A DNA stretch of 64,000 nt from Stieleria maiorica (GTDB lineage Bacteria; Planctomycetota; Planctomycetia; Pirellulales; Pirellulaceae): the NCBI RefSeq assembly GCF_008035925.1, contig NZ_CP036264.1, positions 8,809,121-8,873,120 of the forward strand, written 5' to 3'. Positions 34,461-42,830 of the stretch are shown piece after piece; the stretch's first letter is position 1, and every line of letters starts with the position of its first letter. A program made the position numbers and the translations under genes. Below the pieces are notes generated by a model. It searched no databases. It saw only the letters and a list, made by a program, of their open reading frames with translations, and was not told the origin of the DNA.

Positions 34461-36536
34461 TCACCGTCGCGGACCATTGTCGTCGATTGCGAACAGCATG
34501 ACGACGGAACGTTCGACCACCTGATAGGATTCGCCGAGATGTTCCGGAGCCTCCTCCCAGGGGACGATGTCTTGCGGGGAATCGAGCGCCGTGTCGATCC
34601 ACCGTCGCCAAGGCCGGCGGTGCAATCCCGGCAATTCGATCTCAAGCGGCTGCCAGCAGGCGTTGAGGATCAAATGGAAATGGATTCCGGTGCGGGGCAT
34701 TTCCCCGCCGAAGACCAAGCAATGTGACGTGTCGCTCCAGTCGGGCTGGTTCAGTTTGACGCCGTGCCACGCCTTGTTCGCTTCGTGCAACATTCGACTG
34801 ACGCTGATACGTTGGCGTTCATGATCGACGTTGCGAAGCGCTCGCCGCGCACACAGCAGCGAAACAAAGCGATGGAGGTCGGCGTGCCGATCCAGATTCG
34901 TCCAATCGAACCAGCTGAATTCGTTATCCTGGCAGTAGGCGTTGTTGTTGCCACGCTGGGTGTGTCGCACTTCGTCACCCATCAGGATCATGGGAATGCC
35001 GAGCGACAACAGCGTGGTGGTGAGATAGTTTTTCACCTGACGATTGCGGAGGCCTTCGATCAGTGGGTCATCGGTCGGGCCTTCGACGCCGCAGTTCCAG
35101 CTGCGGTTGTGGTTTTCGCCGTCCCGATTGCCTTCGCCGTTGTCTTCGTTGTGTTTGCCGTTGTAAGACACCAAGTCGTTCAGCGTAAATCCATCGTGGC
35201 AGGTGACAAAGTTGATACTCTGTTCGGCTTCGCGCTCCTTGTGACCATAGAGTTCGGGACTGCCGACGATCCGATCCGCGATCCGCCGCACCGAACCCGG
35301 CTGGCAGCGAAAAAAGTCGCGGACGTCGTCGCGGAATTTACCGTTCCATTCCCGCCAGGCGTCACCGACAAAGCTGCCGACCTGATACAGCCCCGCCGCA
35401 TCCCATGCTTCTGCCAGAAGCTTCGTGCCGGCCAACACCGGATCAGACTCGATGTCCCACAGCACGGGCGGATTGGGAAGCGGCTGGCCTGATTCGTCAC
35501 GCGACAAGATGGATGCCAAATCAAACCGAAATCCATCGACGTGCATTTCCTCGACCCAATAACGCAGACTATCGACGATCAGGCGGCGGACGACGGGATG
35601 GTTGCCGTTGACGGTGTTGCCACATCCGGAGTAATTCGCGTAGCGGCCCCCACCCTGTTCCAACATGTAATACGTCGGGTTGTCGATGCCGCGAAAACAC
35701 AGTGTCGGCCCGCGATCGTTGCCTTCGGCGGTGTGATTGAACACGACGTCTAAAATCACCTCGATCCCCGCGCGATGCAACGCCTTGACCATGTCGCGGA
35801 ATTCGTCGACTGCACCGAGTGGATCCCGACGTGAGCTGTAGGCCGCATGCGGCGCGAAGAACGAGATCGGCGCATAGCCCCAATAGTTGACCTTTCCCGG
35901 CGGAGCATCCCAAGCATCGAACTGAAACACCGGCAAAAGTTCGACCGCGGTGACACCGAGTTGTTGAAGGTAGGGAATCTTTTCGATCAAGCCGGCGTAG
36001 GTTCCGCGTTTGGATTCGTCGAGTCCCGAACTGGGATGCCGCGTGAATCCACGCACGTGCATCTCGTAGATGATCGTCTGTGCCGCCGGGCGGCACAGAG
36101 GCACGTCGCCTTCCCAGTCGTAGTCCGCGGGGTCGACGACGACACTTTTCATCGCCGTTGCCGAATTGTCACCGGGGTCGGAGGCCGCTTGGCGATCGTA
36201 ACCGGCGGGTACGACCACGCCGCGGCCGTAGGGATCCAGCAGCACTTTGCAGGCATCAAAGCGGAGGCCTCGCTCCGGATCGGACGGTCCGTGCACGCGG
36301 TAACCGTACAATTGCCCGGGGCGAATCTCGGGCACAAAGGTGTGCCAATAGTGATACGTCCGATCGCAGTGTGGATCGAGCGGGATCACCCGTGCCGCGG
36401 TCACATCGTCCTCGTGATCGAACAACAGCAATTCGACGCTGGTCGCGGTGCGCGAGAAGAGGCTGAAGTTGACGCCCTCATCAACGACGGTAGCGCCCAG
36501 TGGCGAAGGCCGACTCGGGGTGTTGGATTGCGTCAT
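34461..36536 (-). CDS. glgX: Glycogen debranching enzyme (isoamylase-type GlgX)
   Basis: This 691-aa GH13 enzyme has an N-terminal CBM48 domain (PLGATVVDEGVNFSLFSRTATSVELLLFD) and a TIM barrel with VIYEMHVRGFTRHPSSG-type start, ILDVVFNHTAEG, DGFRFDLASIL (nucleophile Asp near 335), LLAEAWDAAGLYQVG (acid/base Glu near 375) and FVTCHDGFTLNDLVSYN. It hydrolyses alpha-1,6 branches left after phosphorylase action. It forms a pair with glgP downstream. The N-terminus is MTQSNTPSRPSPLG at the ATG at 36536. Confidence 0.96.
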   Translation of the reverse strand: MTQSNTPSRPSPLGATVVDEGVNFSLFSRTATSVELLLFDHEDDVTAARVIPLDPHCDRTYHYWHTFVPEIRPGQLYGYRVHGPSDPERGLRFDACKVLLDPYGRGVVVPAGYDRQAASDPGDNSATAMKSVVVDPADYDWEGDVPLCRPAAQTIIYEMHVRGFTRHPSSGLDESKRGTYAGLIEKIPYLQQLGVTAVELLPVFQFDAWDAPPGKVNYWGYAPISFFAPHAAYSSRRDPLGAVDEFRDMVKALHRAGIEVILDVVFNHTAEGNDRGPTLCFRGIDNPTYYMLEQGGGRYANYSGCGNTVNGNHPVVRRLIVDSLRYWVEEMHVDGFRFDLASILSRDESGQPLPNPPVLWDIESDPVLAGTKLLAEAWDAAGLYQVGSFVGDAWREWNGKFRDDVRDFFRCQPGSVRRIADRIVGSPELYGHKEREAEQSINFVTCHDGFTLNDLVSYNGKHNEDNGEGNRDGENHNRSWNCGVEGPTDDPLIEGLRNRQVKNYLTTTLLSLGIPMILMGDEVRHTQRGNNNAYCQDNEFSWFDWTNLDRHADLHRFVSLLCARRALRNVDHERQRISVSRMLHEANKAWHGVKLNQPDWSDTSHCLVFGGEMPRTGIHFHLILNACWQPLEIELPGLHRRPWRRWIDTALDSPQDIVPWEEAPEHLGESYQVVERSVVMLFAIDDNGPRR

Positions 36537-36584
36537 CGGATGCGGTGCCTGATCGAGTTGTCAAAGATTCAATATCGATCGCTC

Positions 36585-36809
36585 GACGGCCCGGAAGGGA
36601 CCGTCGTACAGTCAATCACGTAGGACATCCCTTCCGGGTTGTCCCCCCCTTCAGCCAACGGCTGAACACGTGGCGTTCAGAGCGACGGCCCGGAAGGGAC
36701 CGTCGTACAGTCATCCACGTAGGACATCCCTTCCGGGTTGTCCCCCCTTCAGCCAACGGCTGAACGCATAGCGTTCAAAGCGACGGCCCGGAAGGGACCG
36801 TCGTACGGT
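36585..36809. repeat. Family-M repeat, two units plus partial third
   Basis: Units start at 36585, about 36685 and about 36782. The last contains only the first palindrome and ends just before the stop of the kinase-binding protein gene. Spacing is about 98-100 bp. The repeats fill the whole glgX-kinase spacer. Confidence 0.9.
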
Positions 36810-36810
36810 T

Positions 36811-39141
36811 TTATTCGGCCAGCCGCGATTCCCATTCATTCCCCCAGCCGACGTAAAGGTCGTGTAGAAAGGCTTTCCAATCTTCGGCGGTACGACTAGG
36901 TGGATAGGGCTCGGGCCGAACCGCCTGGTCGGCACTCCAAACAATTCGGATCTGCCCATCGCCCTGAATCTGGCCGATTCTCGGGATTTGGAAACAATGT
37001 TGCGTTTCCGGATCGATGCGAACCTGGCCTTCCGGGGCGGCAAATTGTTGACCCAGCATCGCCCTGCGGATCGTTTTCGGTTCGATGCTTTCCGCTTCAC
37101 GCACGGCCTGGGCCCACAAATGGACGCCCGCGTAAGCGTTTTCCATCGGGTCGGAAACCACGCGATGGGGATGAACGGCCTTGAATCGCGCAAGGAAGGC
37201 TTCGTTGGCCGGCGTATCCAAGGATTGGAAATAAGTCGACGCAAGGTAGTCGCCATCGACCGAGGCGATTTCAAGGCCGCGGAGTTCCTGCTCGCCGATG
37301 CTGAACGACAAACAGGGCGTGTCGTCGCGATTGATGTCGGCGGCGCGGATGGCACGGAAGAACGCGACGTTGGAATCCCCGTTGAGCGAATTGAGGATCA
37401 GATCCGGTTTGGTCTGCAAGATCGCTTGCACGACCGGAGCGAATTCCGAACTGCCCAGGGGCACATACATTTCGCCGACCACTTCCGCGTCCATTTCCGA
37501 CAGTTGGTCTTTGATGACTTCACTGGCGGTCCGCGGGAAAACGTAATCGGATCCGATCAGAAAGAAACGTTTGCGGTTGAGGTTCTCGACGGCCCACGTG
37601 ACGGCGGGAATGATCTGCTGGTTGGGCGCGGCGCCCAGGTAAACGATATTGGGAGACTCCTCCATCCCTTCGTACTGCAGCGGGTAGACCAGCAAGTGGT
37701 CGTGCTTTTCAATGATCGGCCGGACGGTCTTGCGGCTCGCCGAGGTCCAGCAACCGAACACCGTACAGACCTGCTCCTCGGTGATCAGCCGTTCCGCTTC
37801 GCGGGCATAGACTTGCGTGTCCGACCGACCGTCGGCGACAACCGCTTTGACGGGGCGCCCCAACAGACCTCCCGACTGATTGATCTCCTCGATCGCCAAC
37901 AGCGTGGCATCGATCACGCTGTTGCCGCTGGCGGACATCGTGCCGCTGAGTGATTGCAGCACGCCCACCTTGATCGGCTCACCTTGCGGAGTGGTCGGTG
38001 TTGGAACGGATGGACGGAAACTCCAAAGCAACAGTCCGAGCACTAAGACCGACCCGACGATTCCGCCGATCATCCAGCGACGCGATTGCGACGGCTTGGG
38101 GACAACGATCGGCGGAAGCGTTGCGCCGGACTGGCTGGGGAGATCGATACGGGCTTCACCGGACAAGGCGGCGGCCACCGCTTCCAAATCACGCAACATC
38201 GCCTCGGCGGATTGATAGCGATCGTCGGGATCTTTCGCCATGGCGCGCGAGACGATTGCCGAGCAGGCCGGCGGGACCGACGGGCTGACCTCCCGTGGAT
38301 CGGGGATGCTCTTGTTGCAGTGGGCGTACATGACCTGGACGACACTGTCGGAATCATCGTAGGGCTGCCGTCCGGTCAACAGACAGAAGTAGGTGGCGCC
38401 GAGAGAATAAATGTCGGTGCGGGCATCGACCGCTTGGGCCTGACATTGCTCGGGGCTCATGAAGTACGGGGTGCCGACGATGGTTCCCGACTGGGTCAGT
38501 TGCATTGCGCCGCCTGCCGAAGAAAATTTTGCCAGCCCGAAGTCGGTTAACTTGACCGCTCCGTCGGCCGCCCGCACGAGATTGGCCGGCTTGATGTCGC
38601 GGTGGACTAAATCTTCGGCATGGGCGGCCGCGATGCCACGGCAGGCGTCGATCAGAATCCGAGTCGCTTCGAGTGCGGTGTAGGCGCCGCAGGTCTGCAA
38701 TTCCGCGGCAACGCTTCCGCCGGTCAACAGTTCCATGGCCAAAAAGTGCGACGGTCCTTCTTGCCCGATCTCGTAAATCGCCGCGACGTGGGCGTGGCTG
38801 AGTTTTCCGGCTGCCTTGGCCTCCGATTGAAAACGATGGAGCGCGGTCGCATTGGCGGCCAAATTCCCGGTCAGAATCTTAATGGCGACGTCGCGTTCCA
38901 GCGTCGGATCGTGGGCCTGCAGCACGACCCCCATGCCCCCTTGGCCGAGCACGCCGGTGATTTCATATTTGCCCAGTGACTTTCCGATCCAGTTTTCCGC
39001 CGGCAGACTCACCGGCGCGAATTCAAACTCGGCCGTGTCCCCCGGAGTCGCGGCAAGGCTCTCGGTTTCACCGAATGGCGCTCGCGTGACATCGTCGCCT
39101 GGTTCGGGCGAGTCGGCAGAAGGTTTGTTGTCTGGCGACAT
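36811..39141 (-). CDS. Ser/Thr kinase fused to UrtA-like solute-binding domain
   Basis: The 776-aa protein has a cytoplasmic Hanks kinase domain at about 59-325 (GQGGMGVVLQAHD, VAIK with K88, HRDIKPANL with D182, DFG at 200-202, GTPYFMSPEQ), one membrane helix at about 356-374, and a complete type I periplasmic binding domain at about 389-776. That domain reads like urea/short-amide receptors UrtA/FmdD/AmiC: KVGVLQSLSGTMSASG, AIEEINQSGGLLGRPV, FGCWTSASRKTVRPI, LVYPLQYEGMEESPNIVYLG, NLNRKRFFLIGSDYVFPR. It is a single-chain receptor kinase that probably senses a small amide-like solute. It is transcribed in line with glgX/glgP but separated by repeats, so operon membership is uncertain. Confidence 0.94.
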   Translation of the reverse strand: MSPDNKPSADSPEPGDDVTRAPFGETESLAATPGDTAEFEFAPVSLPAENWIGKSLGKYEITGVLGQGGMGVVLQAHDPTLERDVAIKILTGNLAANATALHRFQSEAKAAGKLSHAHVAAIYEIGQEGPSHFLAMELLTGGSVAAELQTCGAYTALEATRILIDACRGIAAAHAEDLVHRDIKPANLVRAADGAVKLTDFGLAKFSSAGGAMQLTQSGTIVGTPYFMSPEQCQAQAVDARTDIYSLGATYFCLLTGRQPYDDSDSVVQVMYAHCNKSIPDPREVSPSVPPACSAIVSRAMAKDPDDRYQSAEAMLRDLEAVAAALSGEARIDLPSQSGATLPPIVVPKPSQSRRWMIGGIVGSVLVLGLLLWSFRPSVPTPTTPQGEPIKVGVLQSLSGTMSASGNSVIDATLLAIEEINQSGGLLGRPVKAVVADGRSDTQVYAREAERLITEEQVCTVFGCWTSASRKTVRPIIEKHDHLLVYPLQYEGMEESPNIVYLGAAPNQQIIPAVTWAVENLNRKRFFLIGSDYVFPRTASEVIKDQLSEMDAEVVGEMYVPLGSSEFAPVVQAILQTKPDLILNSLNGDSNVAFFRAIRAADINRDDTPCLSFSIGEQELRGLEIASVDGDYLASTYFQSLDTPANEAFLARFKAVHPHRVVSDPMENAYAGVHLWAQAVREAESIEPKTIRRAMLGQQFAAPEGQVRIDPETQHCFQIPRIGQIQGDGQIRIVWSADQAVRPEPYPPSRTAEDWKAFLHDLYVGWGNEWESRLAE

Positions 39142-39174
39142 GTCGCTCTAAATCCGTCTACTGGGTATTCGCTC

Positions 39175-39297
39175 GACGACCCGGAAGGACCGTCGTACAG
39201 TCAATCACGTAGGACATCCCTTTCGGGTTGTCCTCCCCTTCAGCCTACGGCTGAACCCGTCGGGTTCAAGTGACGGCCCGGAAGGGACCGTCGTACA
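39175..39297. repeat. Family-M repeat upstream of kinase-UrtA gene
   Basis: One full unit from 39175 (variant GACGACCCGGAAGGACCGTC) and a partial second palindrome ending near the stop of the LOG-family gene. Confidence 0.88.
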
Positions 39298-39303
39298 AAC
39301 TTT

Positions 39304-40026
39304 CTACGTTTCGCCACCCGCGTCACCTTGTTGTTTCAGCCAGGCGGCGTGATGTGGTCGAATCACCGCCAGGGCCTCGTCGGCGTTGGCGACGCATTGT
39401 GGGATGCTCATATCCTCGGGGCTAGCCAGCGGAGATTCCGTCGACAGCATCGACTCCTTGGCCCACTCGATCAATCCCGGCCACATTTTCCCCACCAGGA
39501 TCAGCGGTGTGTCGTTCAAATGATGCACTTGCAAGAGCTGCCAGACCATCAACGTTTCCAACACAGTTCCGATCCCGCCAGGCGCGACCAAAAACGCATC
39601 GGACGTAAGCACGAATTGATGTAACCGGGTAAAGAACGTGCGATGTTCGAATGTTTGGCCGACGAACGAGTTGATTTCCTGTTCAAACGGCAAATCGACA
39701 CGGATTCCGATTGACTTTGAACGCTCCGGAGCGCTGGACGCACCTTCGTTGGCGGCCTGCATCAACCCGGGGCCACCACCGGTGATGATGTCGCAGCCCA
39801 TTTCTGCCAAAGCCGCTGCACACCGCTTGGTTTCTTCGTAGCCGAACGTACCGGGCTGGACGCGGGCCGAGCCGAAGATTGTCACGCGATATCGATCACG
39901 CTTGGACGGACGCAAACGGGTCAGATTGTTGACGACATCCCACAGCCCCAGCACGGCATCGGCGAGCACTTCTTTGACCTCGTCTTCATCGCCAAGGCTG
40001 ACCGTTGACGCTTCTGTTTTGCTCAT
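39304..40026 (-). CDS. LOG-family protein (Rossmann nucleotide-binding, TIGR00730-type)
   Basis: The 240-aa protein has the LOG/'lysine decarboxylase-like' core: YRVTIFGSARVQPGTFGYEE, IITGGGPGLMQAANEG and APGGIGTVLETLMVWQ (the PGGxGT signature). Members act as nucleoside 5'-monophosphate phosphoribohydrolases (cytokinin-type LOG, or PpnN-like). The N-terminal 45-residue helical extension (VKEVLADAVLGLWDVVNNL) is longer than minimal LOG and resembles the larger bacterial subgroup. Its ATG overlaps the stop of the MscS gene by 4 nt, so the two are coupled. Confidence 0.9.
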   Translation of the reverse strand: MSKTEASTVSLGDEDEVKEVLADAVLGLWDVVNNLTRLRPSKRDRYRVTIFGSARVQPGTFGYEETKRCAAALAEMGCDIITGGGPGLMQAANEGASSAPERSKSIGIRVDLPFEQEINSFVGQTFEHRTFFTRLHQFVLTSDAFLVAPGGIGTVLETLMVWQLLQVHHLNDTPLILVGKMWPGLIEWAKESMLSTESPLASPEDMSIPQCVANADEALAVIRPHHAAWLKQQGDAGGET

Positions 40027-41732
40027 CTTTCGCTCCGCATGTCAATTCCTGATTCCTCGCTATCCGGCAGATGAACGGTCAATGCGGGGCTGGCGAACGG
40101 AATCCGCTCGGCCTCGAACTGCTCCATCACCTGCAGGTTCAACCCTTCGGTGAACGCCAAGTACGCCCAGTAGTTCGCCGGATGGTACCAGTAGAACAAC
40201 ACGATTCCGGTGGAGGACTCGTTCACGTCTCGCAAGAACACGCGGGGCGGATAGGTTTCCTCCATCCCTTCGTGATCGTGCAGGGCATCACGCACGATTT
40301 GCACCGCTCGTTTGACTTTGGCGGTCGGGGTGTCCGATGGCAGTTGGATCTTGGCCACGCCACGAATGTGGGGGCGGCGGCTGATGTTCTCGATGTCGCA
40401 GCGCGACATGTCGTCATTGGGAATGGAGACTTGATGGCCGGTCAGCAAACGCAGTTTTGTCGAACGCAATCCGATCTCTTCGACAATGCCATCGTAGCCT
40501 TTGGCAACGATCCGGTCACCGACTTGGAAGGGTTTGTCCAGCGTCACCATGATGCTGCCGAAGACGTTCTTGAGCGTGTCCTGGGCCGCCAAGGCGACCG
40601 CCAAGCCACAGACGCCCGCACTGGCAACCAGGGTCGTCAGCGGGATGCCGAATTGTTGGCCGCCTTCGAGAAAGACGATGATCGCGGCCAGGATACTGCC
40701 CACGCGGCACACCAGTCGCACCCATTGAGAATCCAGCCCATGCGGCTGAACCCAAGGTGTTGCGATAATCAATGCCGCCAAGTAGTTTCCCGCACCGAGC
40801 AGCACGACCATCAAGGTCAGCAAAAAAATTAACCACGACAAATAGCTGACCACCAGCAAGGCGGTTCCACTGATCCGAATGTGTTGCTCCAAAAAGTAAA
40901 GTGCCGCCAACGGGATCAGCATGGCGGTCAAAGGGCAAACAAGCATGACCAGGTACCGCAGCCAATTCGGCCGCAAATGACTCGTTCTCCACCGACCGAA
41001 ATAGTAGATCACCGACATCAGCACCAGCGACACGCCAGTCGTAAGTACCAGTCCGGCCCATTGCCAGACGGCTTGACCGAGCAATCGGACGTGCGCCCAC
41101 GCGGGCAGACCTTGGACCAGCGAACGTGGCAGAAGCCAACCCGGTTCGGAAAGATACAGCTGGTACAATCCGGGGGTGATGGATTGGCGTTCTTTGTAGG
41201 GCAAGTCTTTCACCAACACATAGAAGTCGGCGGCCCGATCGACGGTTTCGGGCGAGAACAAGAACTCACCTTCACGCGGGCCTTCCTTGACCCGTTGGAT
41301 GATGATCTCTGTATCCGAGATCGCCCATTTGGAAAGCCCTCCTTCGTCAACCTGCTTGGTATCCGGCCACGTATCTTCGGGGCCAAGTTCAATCCGATCC
41401 AGCACTTCTTTAAGACAGGCGGCGGTTTCCCGGCCGACGCCGTCGTGCACCGATTCGGCCACCTCACTCAAATCCAGGCAACGGAGGATTCGAGCCCCGA
41501 GGGCGCTGCGTTCGGCTTCACTTTCAAAACTCCGGCCTTCTTGGCTGAAGCCCTGGTAGACCTCGTGTACCGAGGAGAGAAATGTTTTTAGGGTTGCGCG
41601 TGGGCTGGAGGTGTCGGTCGCTCTTAATGGGTGCGACTCTTCGACCGAAGCGGCCTGGGGCCACGCCGTCGCGCTGCCAAACGCAAACAGCGTCGCCACC
41701 ACCCCGACGATCAATCTTGCCATCAAGTGCAT
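40023..41732 (-). CDS. MscS-family mechanosensitive channel
   Basis: The 569-aa protein has a signal peptide (MHLMARLIVGVVATLFAFGSATAWP), a periplasmic N-terminal domain of about 180 residues with an acidic helical pattern, then about four to five membrane helices and the MscS module at about 360-500. There the pore helix reads ASAGVCGLAVALAAQDTLKNVFGS, then LDKPFQVGDRIVAKGYDGIVEEIGLRSTKLR and VSIPNDDMSRCDIENIS. It is an inner-membrane tension-gated channel. The 4-nt overlap with the LOG gene downstream indicates one transcript. A short unidentified frame lies 31 nt upstream. Confidence 0.93.
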   Translation of the reverse strand: MHLMARLIVGVVATLFAFGSATAWPQAASVEESHPLRATDTSSPRATLKTFLSSVHEVYQGFSQEGRSFESEAERSALGARILRCLDLSEVAESVHDGVGRETAACLKEVLDRIELGPEDTWPDTKQVDEGGLSKWAISDTEIIIQRVKEGPREGEFLFSPETVDRAADFYVLVKDLPYKERQSITPGLYQLYLSEPGWLLPRSLVQGLPAWAHVRLLGQAVWQWAGLVLTTGVSLVLMSVIYYFGRWRTSHLRPNWLRYLVMLVCPLTAMLIPLAALYFLEQHIRISGTALLVVSYLSWLIFLLTLMVVLLGAGNYLAALIIATPWVQPHGLDSQWVRLVCRVGSILAAIIVFLEGGQQFGIPLTTLVASAGVCGLAVALAAQDTLKNVFGSIMVTLDKPFQVGDRIVAKGYDGIVEEIGLRSTKLRLLTGHQVSIPNDDMSRCDIENISRRPHIRGVAKIQLPSDTPTAKVKRAVQIVRDALHDHEGMEETYPPRVFLRDVNESSTGIVLFYWYHPANYWAYLAFTEGLNLQVMEQFEAERIPFASPALTVHLPDSEESGIDMRSER

Positions 41733-41763
41733 GCTCTGCCAGCCCTACCCAATTGCGCGCAGC

Positions 41764-41967
41764 CTACGTCGAAGCGGCGGCTTGTTCCAATTCGTTCTTG
41801 TACCGTTGATAATCGGCCGAGTCCGGCGGGCTGTAGTTCCAGTTTTTGTACAGCCCGATCACTTTGGTGAAAAAACTGCGTGCTTCGTCGCGGTCCTTAA
41901 ACGCGTAGTCACGGTCGATCAGCTTCTTGATCAATTGTACACTCTCGAATTGTCTTGATCGTGGCAT
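41764..41967 (-). CDS. Short hypothetical protein, possibly a gene remnant
   Basis: The frame of 67 aa starts MPRSRQFESVQLIKKLIDRD and continues as a charged helical domain ending WNYSPPDSADYQRYKNELEQ. The composition looks like a genuine protein segment. The frame is open further upstream but becomes Arg-rich and runs into the repeat array, so I begin at the ATG at 41967. It could be the surviving C-terminus of a disrupted gene; see the adjacent fragment. It lies 31 nt before mscS. I do not recognise the family. Confidence 0.45.
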   Translation of the reverse strand: MPRSRQFESVQLIKKLIDRDYAFKDRDEARSFFTKVIGLYKNWNYSPPDSADYQRYKNELEQAAAST

Positions 41968-41994
41968 GCAGGCGTCGATTTCGTCACCGGCGTC

Positions 41995-42113
41995 TTGCCA
42001 ACGACAAAGACCTGCAAACTGGCGAGCCCACCACCCAGGCCGATCACCCGCGCCAAGCACATCTCGCCGTCGGTTTTCTCGACCTCCGCCACGTCGCCGA
42101 GGGTGACGCCGTC
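41995..42113 (-). pseudogene. Fragment resembling N-terminal beta-barrel of a V-type ATPase subunit B
   Basis: Read on the minus strand from 42113, one frame gives GVTLGDVAEVEKTDGEMCLA followed by RVIGLGGGLASLQVFVVGKT, then runs into a stop. This is the pattern of the N-terminal domain of Chlamydia/planctomycete-type V-ATPase subunit B (GARLGELAxI..DGR...LQVFGGTSGLST). No start or core domain is present, because the upstream side is the tandem repeat array beginning at 42113. I read it as a gene remnant cut by repeat insertion. The identification is by eye and the fragment is only about 40 residues. Confidence 0.4.
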
Positions 42114-42830
42114 GGCCCGAAAGGGTCCGCCGTACAGTCATCCATGTAGGACATCCCTTCCGGGTTGTCCTCCCCTTCAGCCCCCGGCTGAACCCGCCAG
42201 CGTTAAAAGCGACGGCCCGAAAGGGTCCGCCGTACAGTCATCCACGTAGGACATCCCTTCCGGGTTGTCCTCCCCTTCAGCCCCCGGCTGAACCCGCCAG
42301 CGTTCAAAGCGACGGCCCGAAAGGGTCCGCCGTACAGTCATCCACGTAGGACATCCCTTCCGGGTTGTCCTCTTCAGCCCCCGGCTGAACCCGCCAGCGT
42401 CCAAGCGACGGCCCGAAAGGGTCCGCCGTACAGTCATCCACGTAGGACATCCCTTCCGGGTTGTCCTCCCCTTCAGCCCCCGGCTGAACCCGCCAGCGTT
42501 CAAAGCGACGGCCCGAAAGGGTCCGCCGTACAGTCATCCACGTAGGACATCCCTTCCGGGTTGTCCTCTTCAGCCCCCGGCTGAACCCGCCAGCGTCCAA
42601 GCGACGGCCCGAAAGGGTCCGCCGTACAGTCATCCACGTAGGACATCCCTTCCGGGTTGTCCTCCCCTTCAGCCCCCGGCTGAACCCGCCAGCGTTCAAA
42701 GCGACGGCCCGAAAGGGTCCGCCGTACAGTCATCCACGTAGGACATCCCTTCCGGGTTGTCCTCCCCTTCAGCCCCCGGCTGAACCCGCCAGCGTCCAAG
42801 CGACGGCCCGAAGGGGACCGTCGTACAGTC
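42113..42830. repeat. Tandem array of family-M multi-hairpin repeat (7 units + partial)
   Basis: Seven full units of about 96-101 bp and a final partial unit follow each other without gaps. The GGACATCCCTTCCGGG element occurs near 42149, 42248, 42349, 42441, 42543, 42639 and 42737. A two-unit period is visible: the 196-bp blocks at 42304-42499 and 42500-42695 are essentially identical, one long and one short unit each. Units here have GACGGCCCGAAAGGGTCC and CAGCCCCCGGCTG in place of the forms at other sites. The minus-strand frames across it are repeat translations. The array ends at the stop codon of RAYT-2. Confidence 0.93.

Noticed and set aside
41764..42141. 125-aa gene starting in the repeat
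   Set aside because: The first half is Arg/Gly-rich out-of-frame sequence; only the last 67 residues look like protein.
42113..42830. CRISPR array
   Set aside because: Units are about 98 bp with no unique spacers; successive copies are near-identical throughout and contain several palindromes. They match repeats in other spacers and sit next to a RAYT gene, not cas genes.
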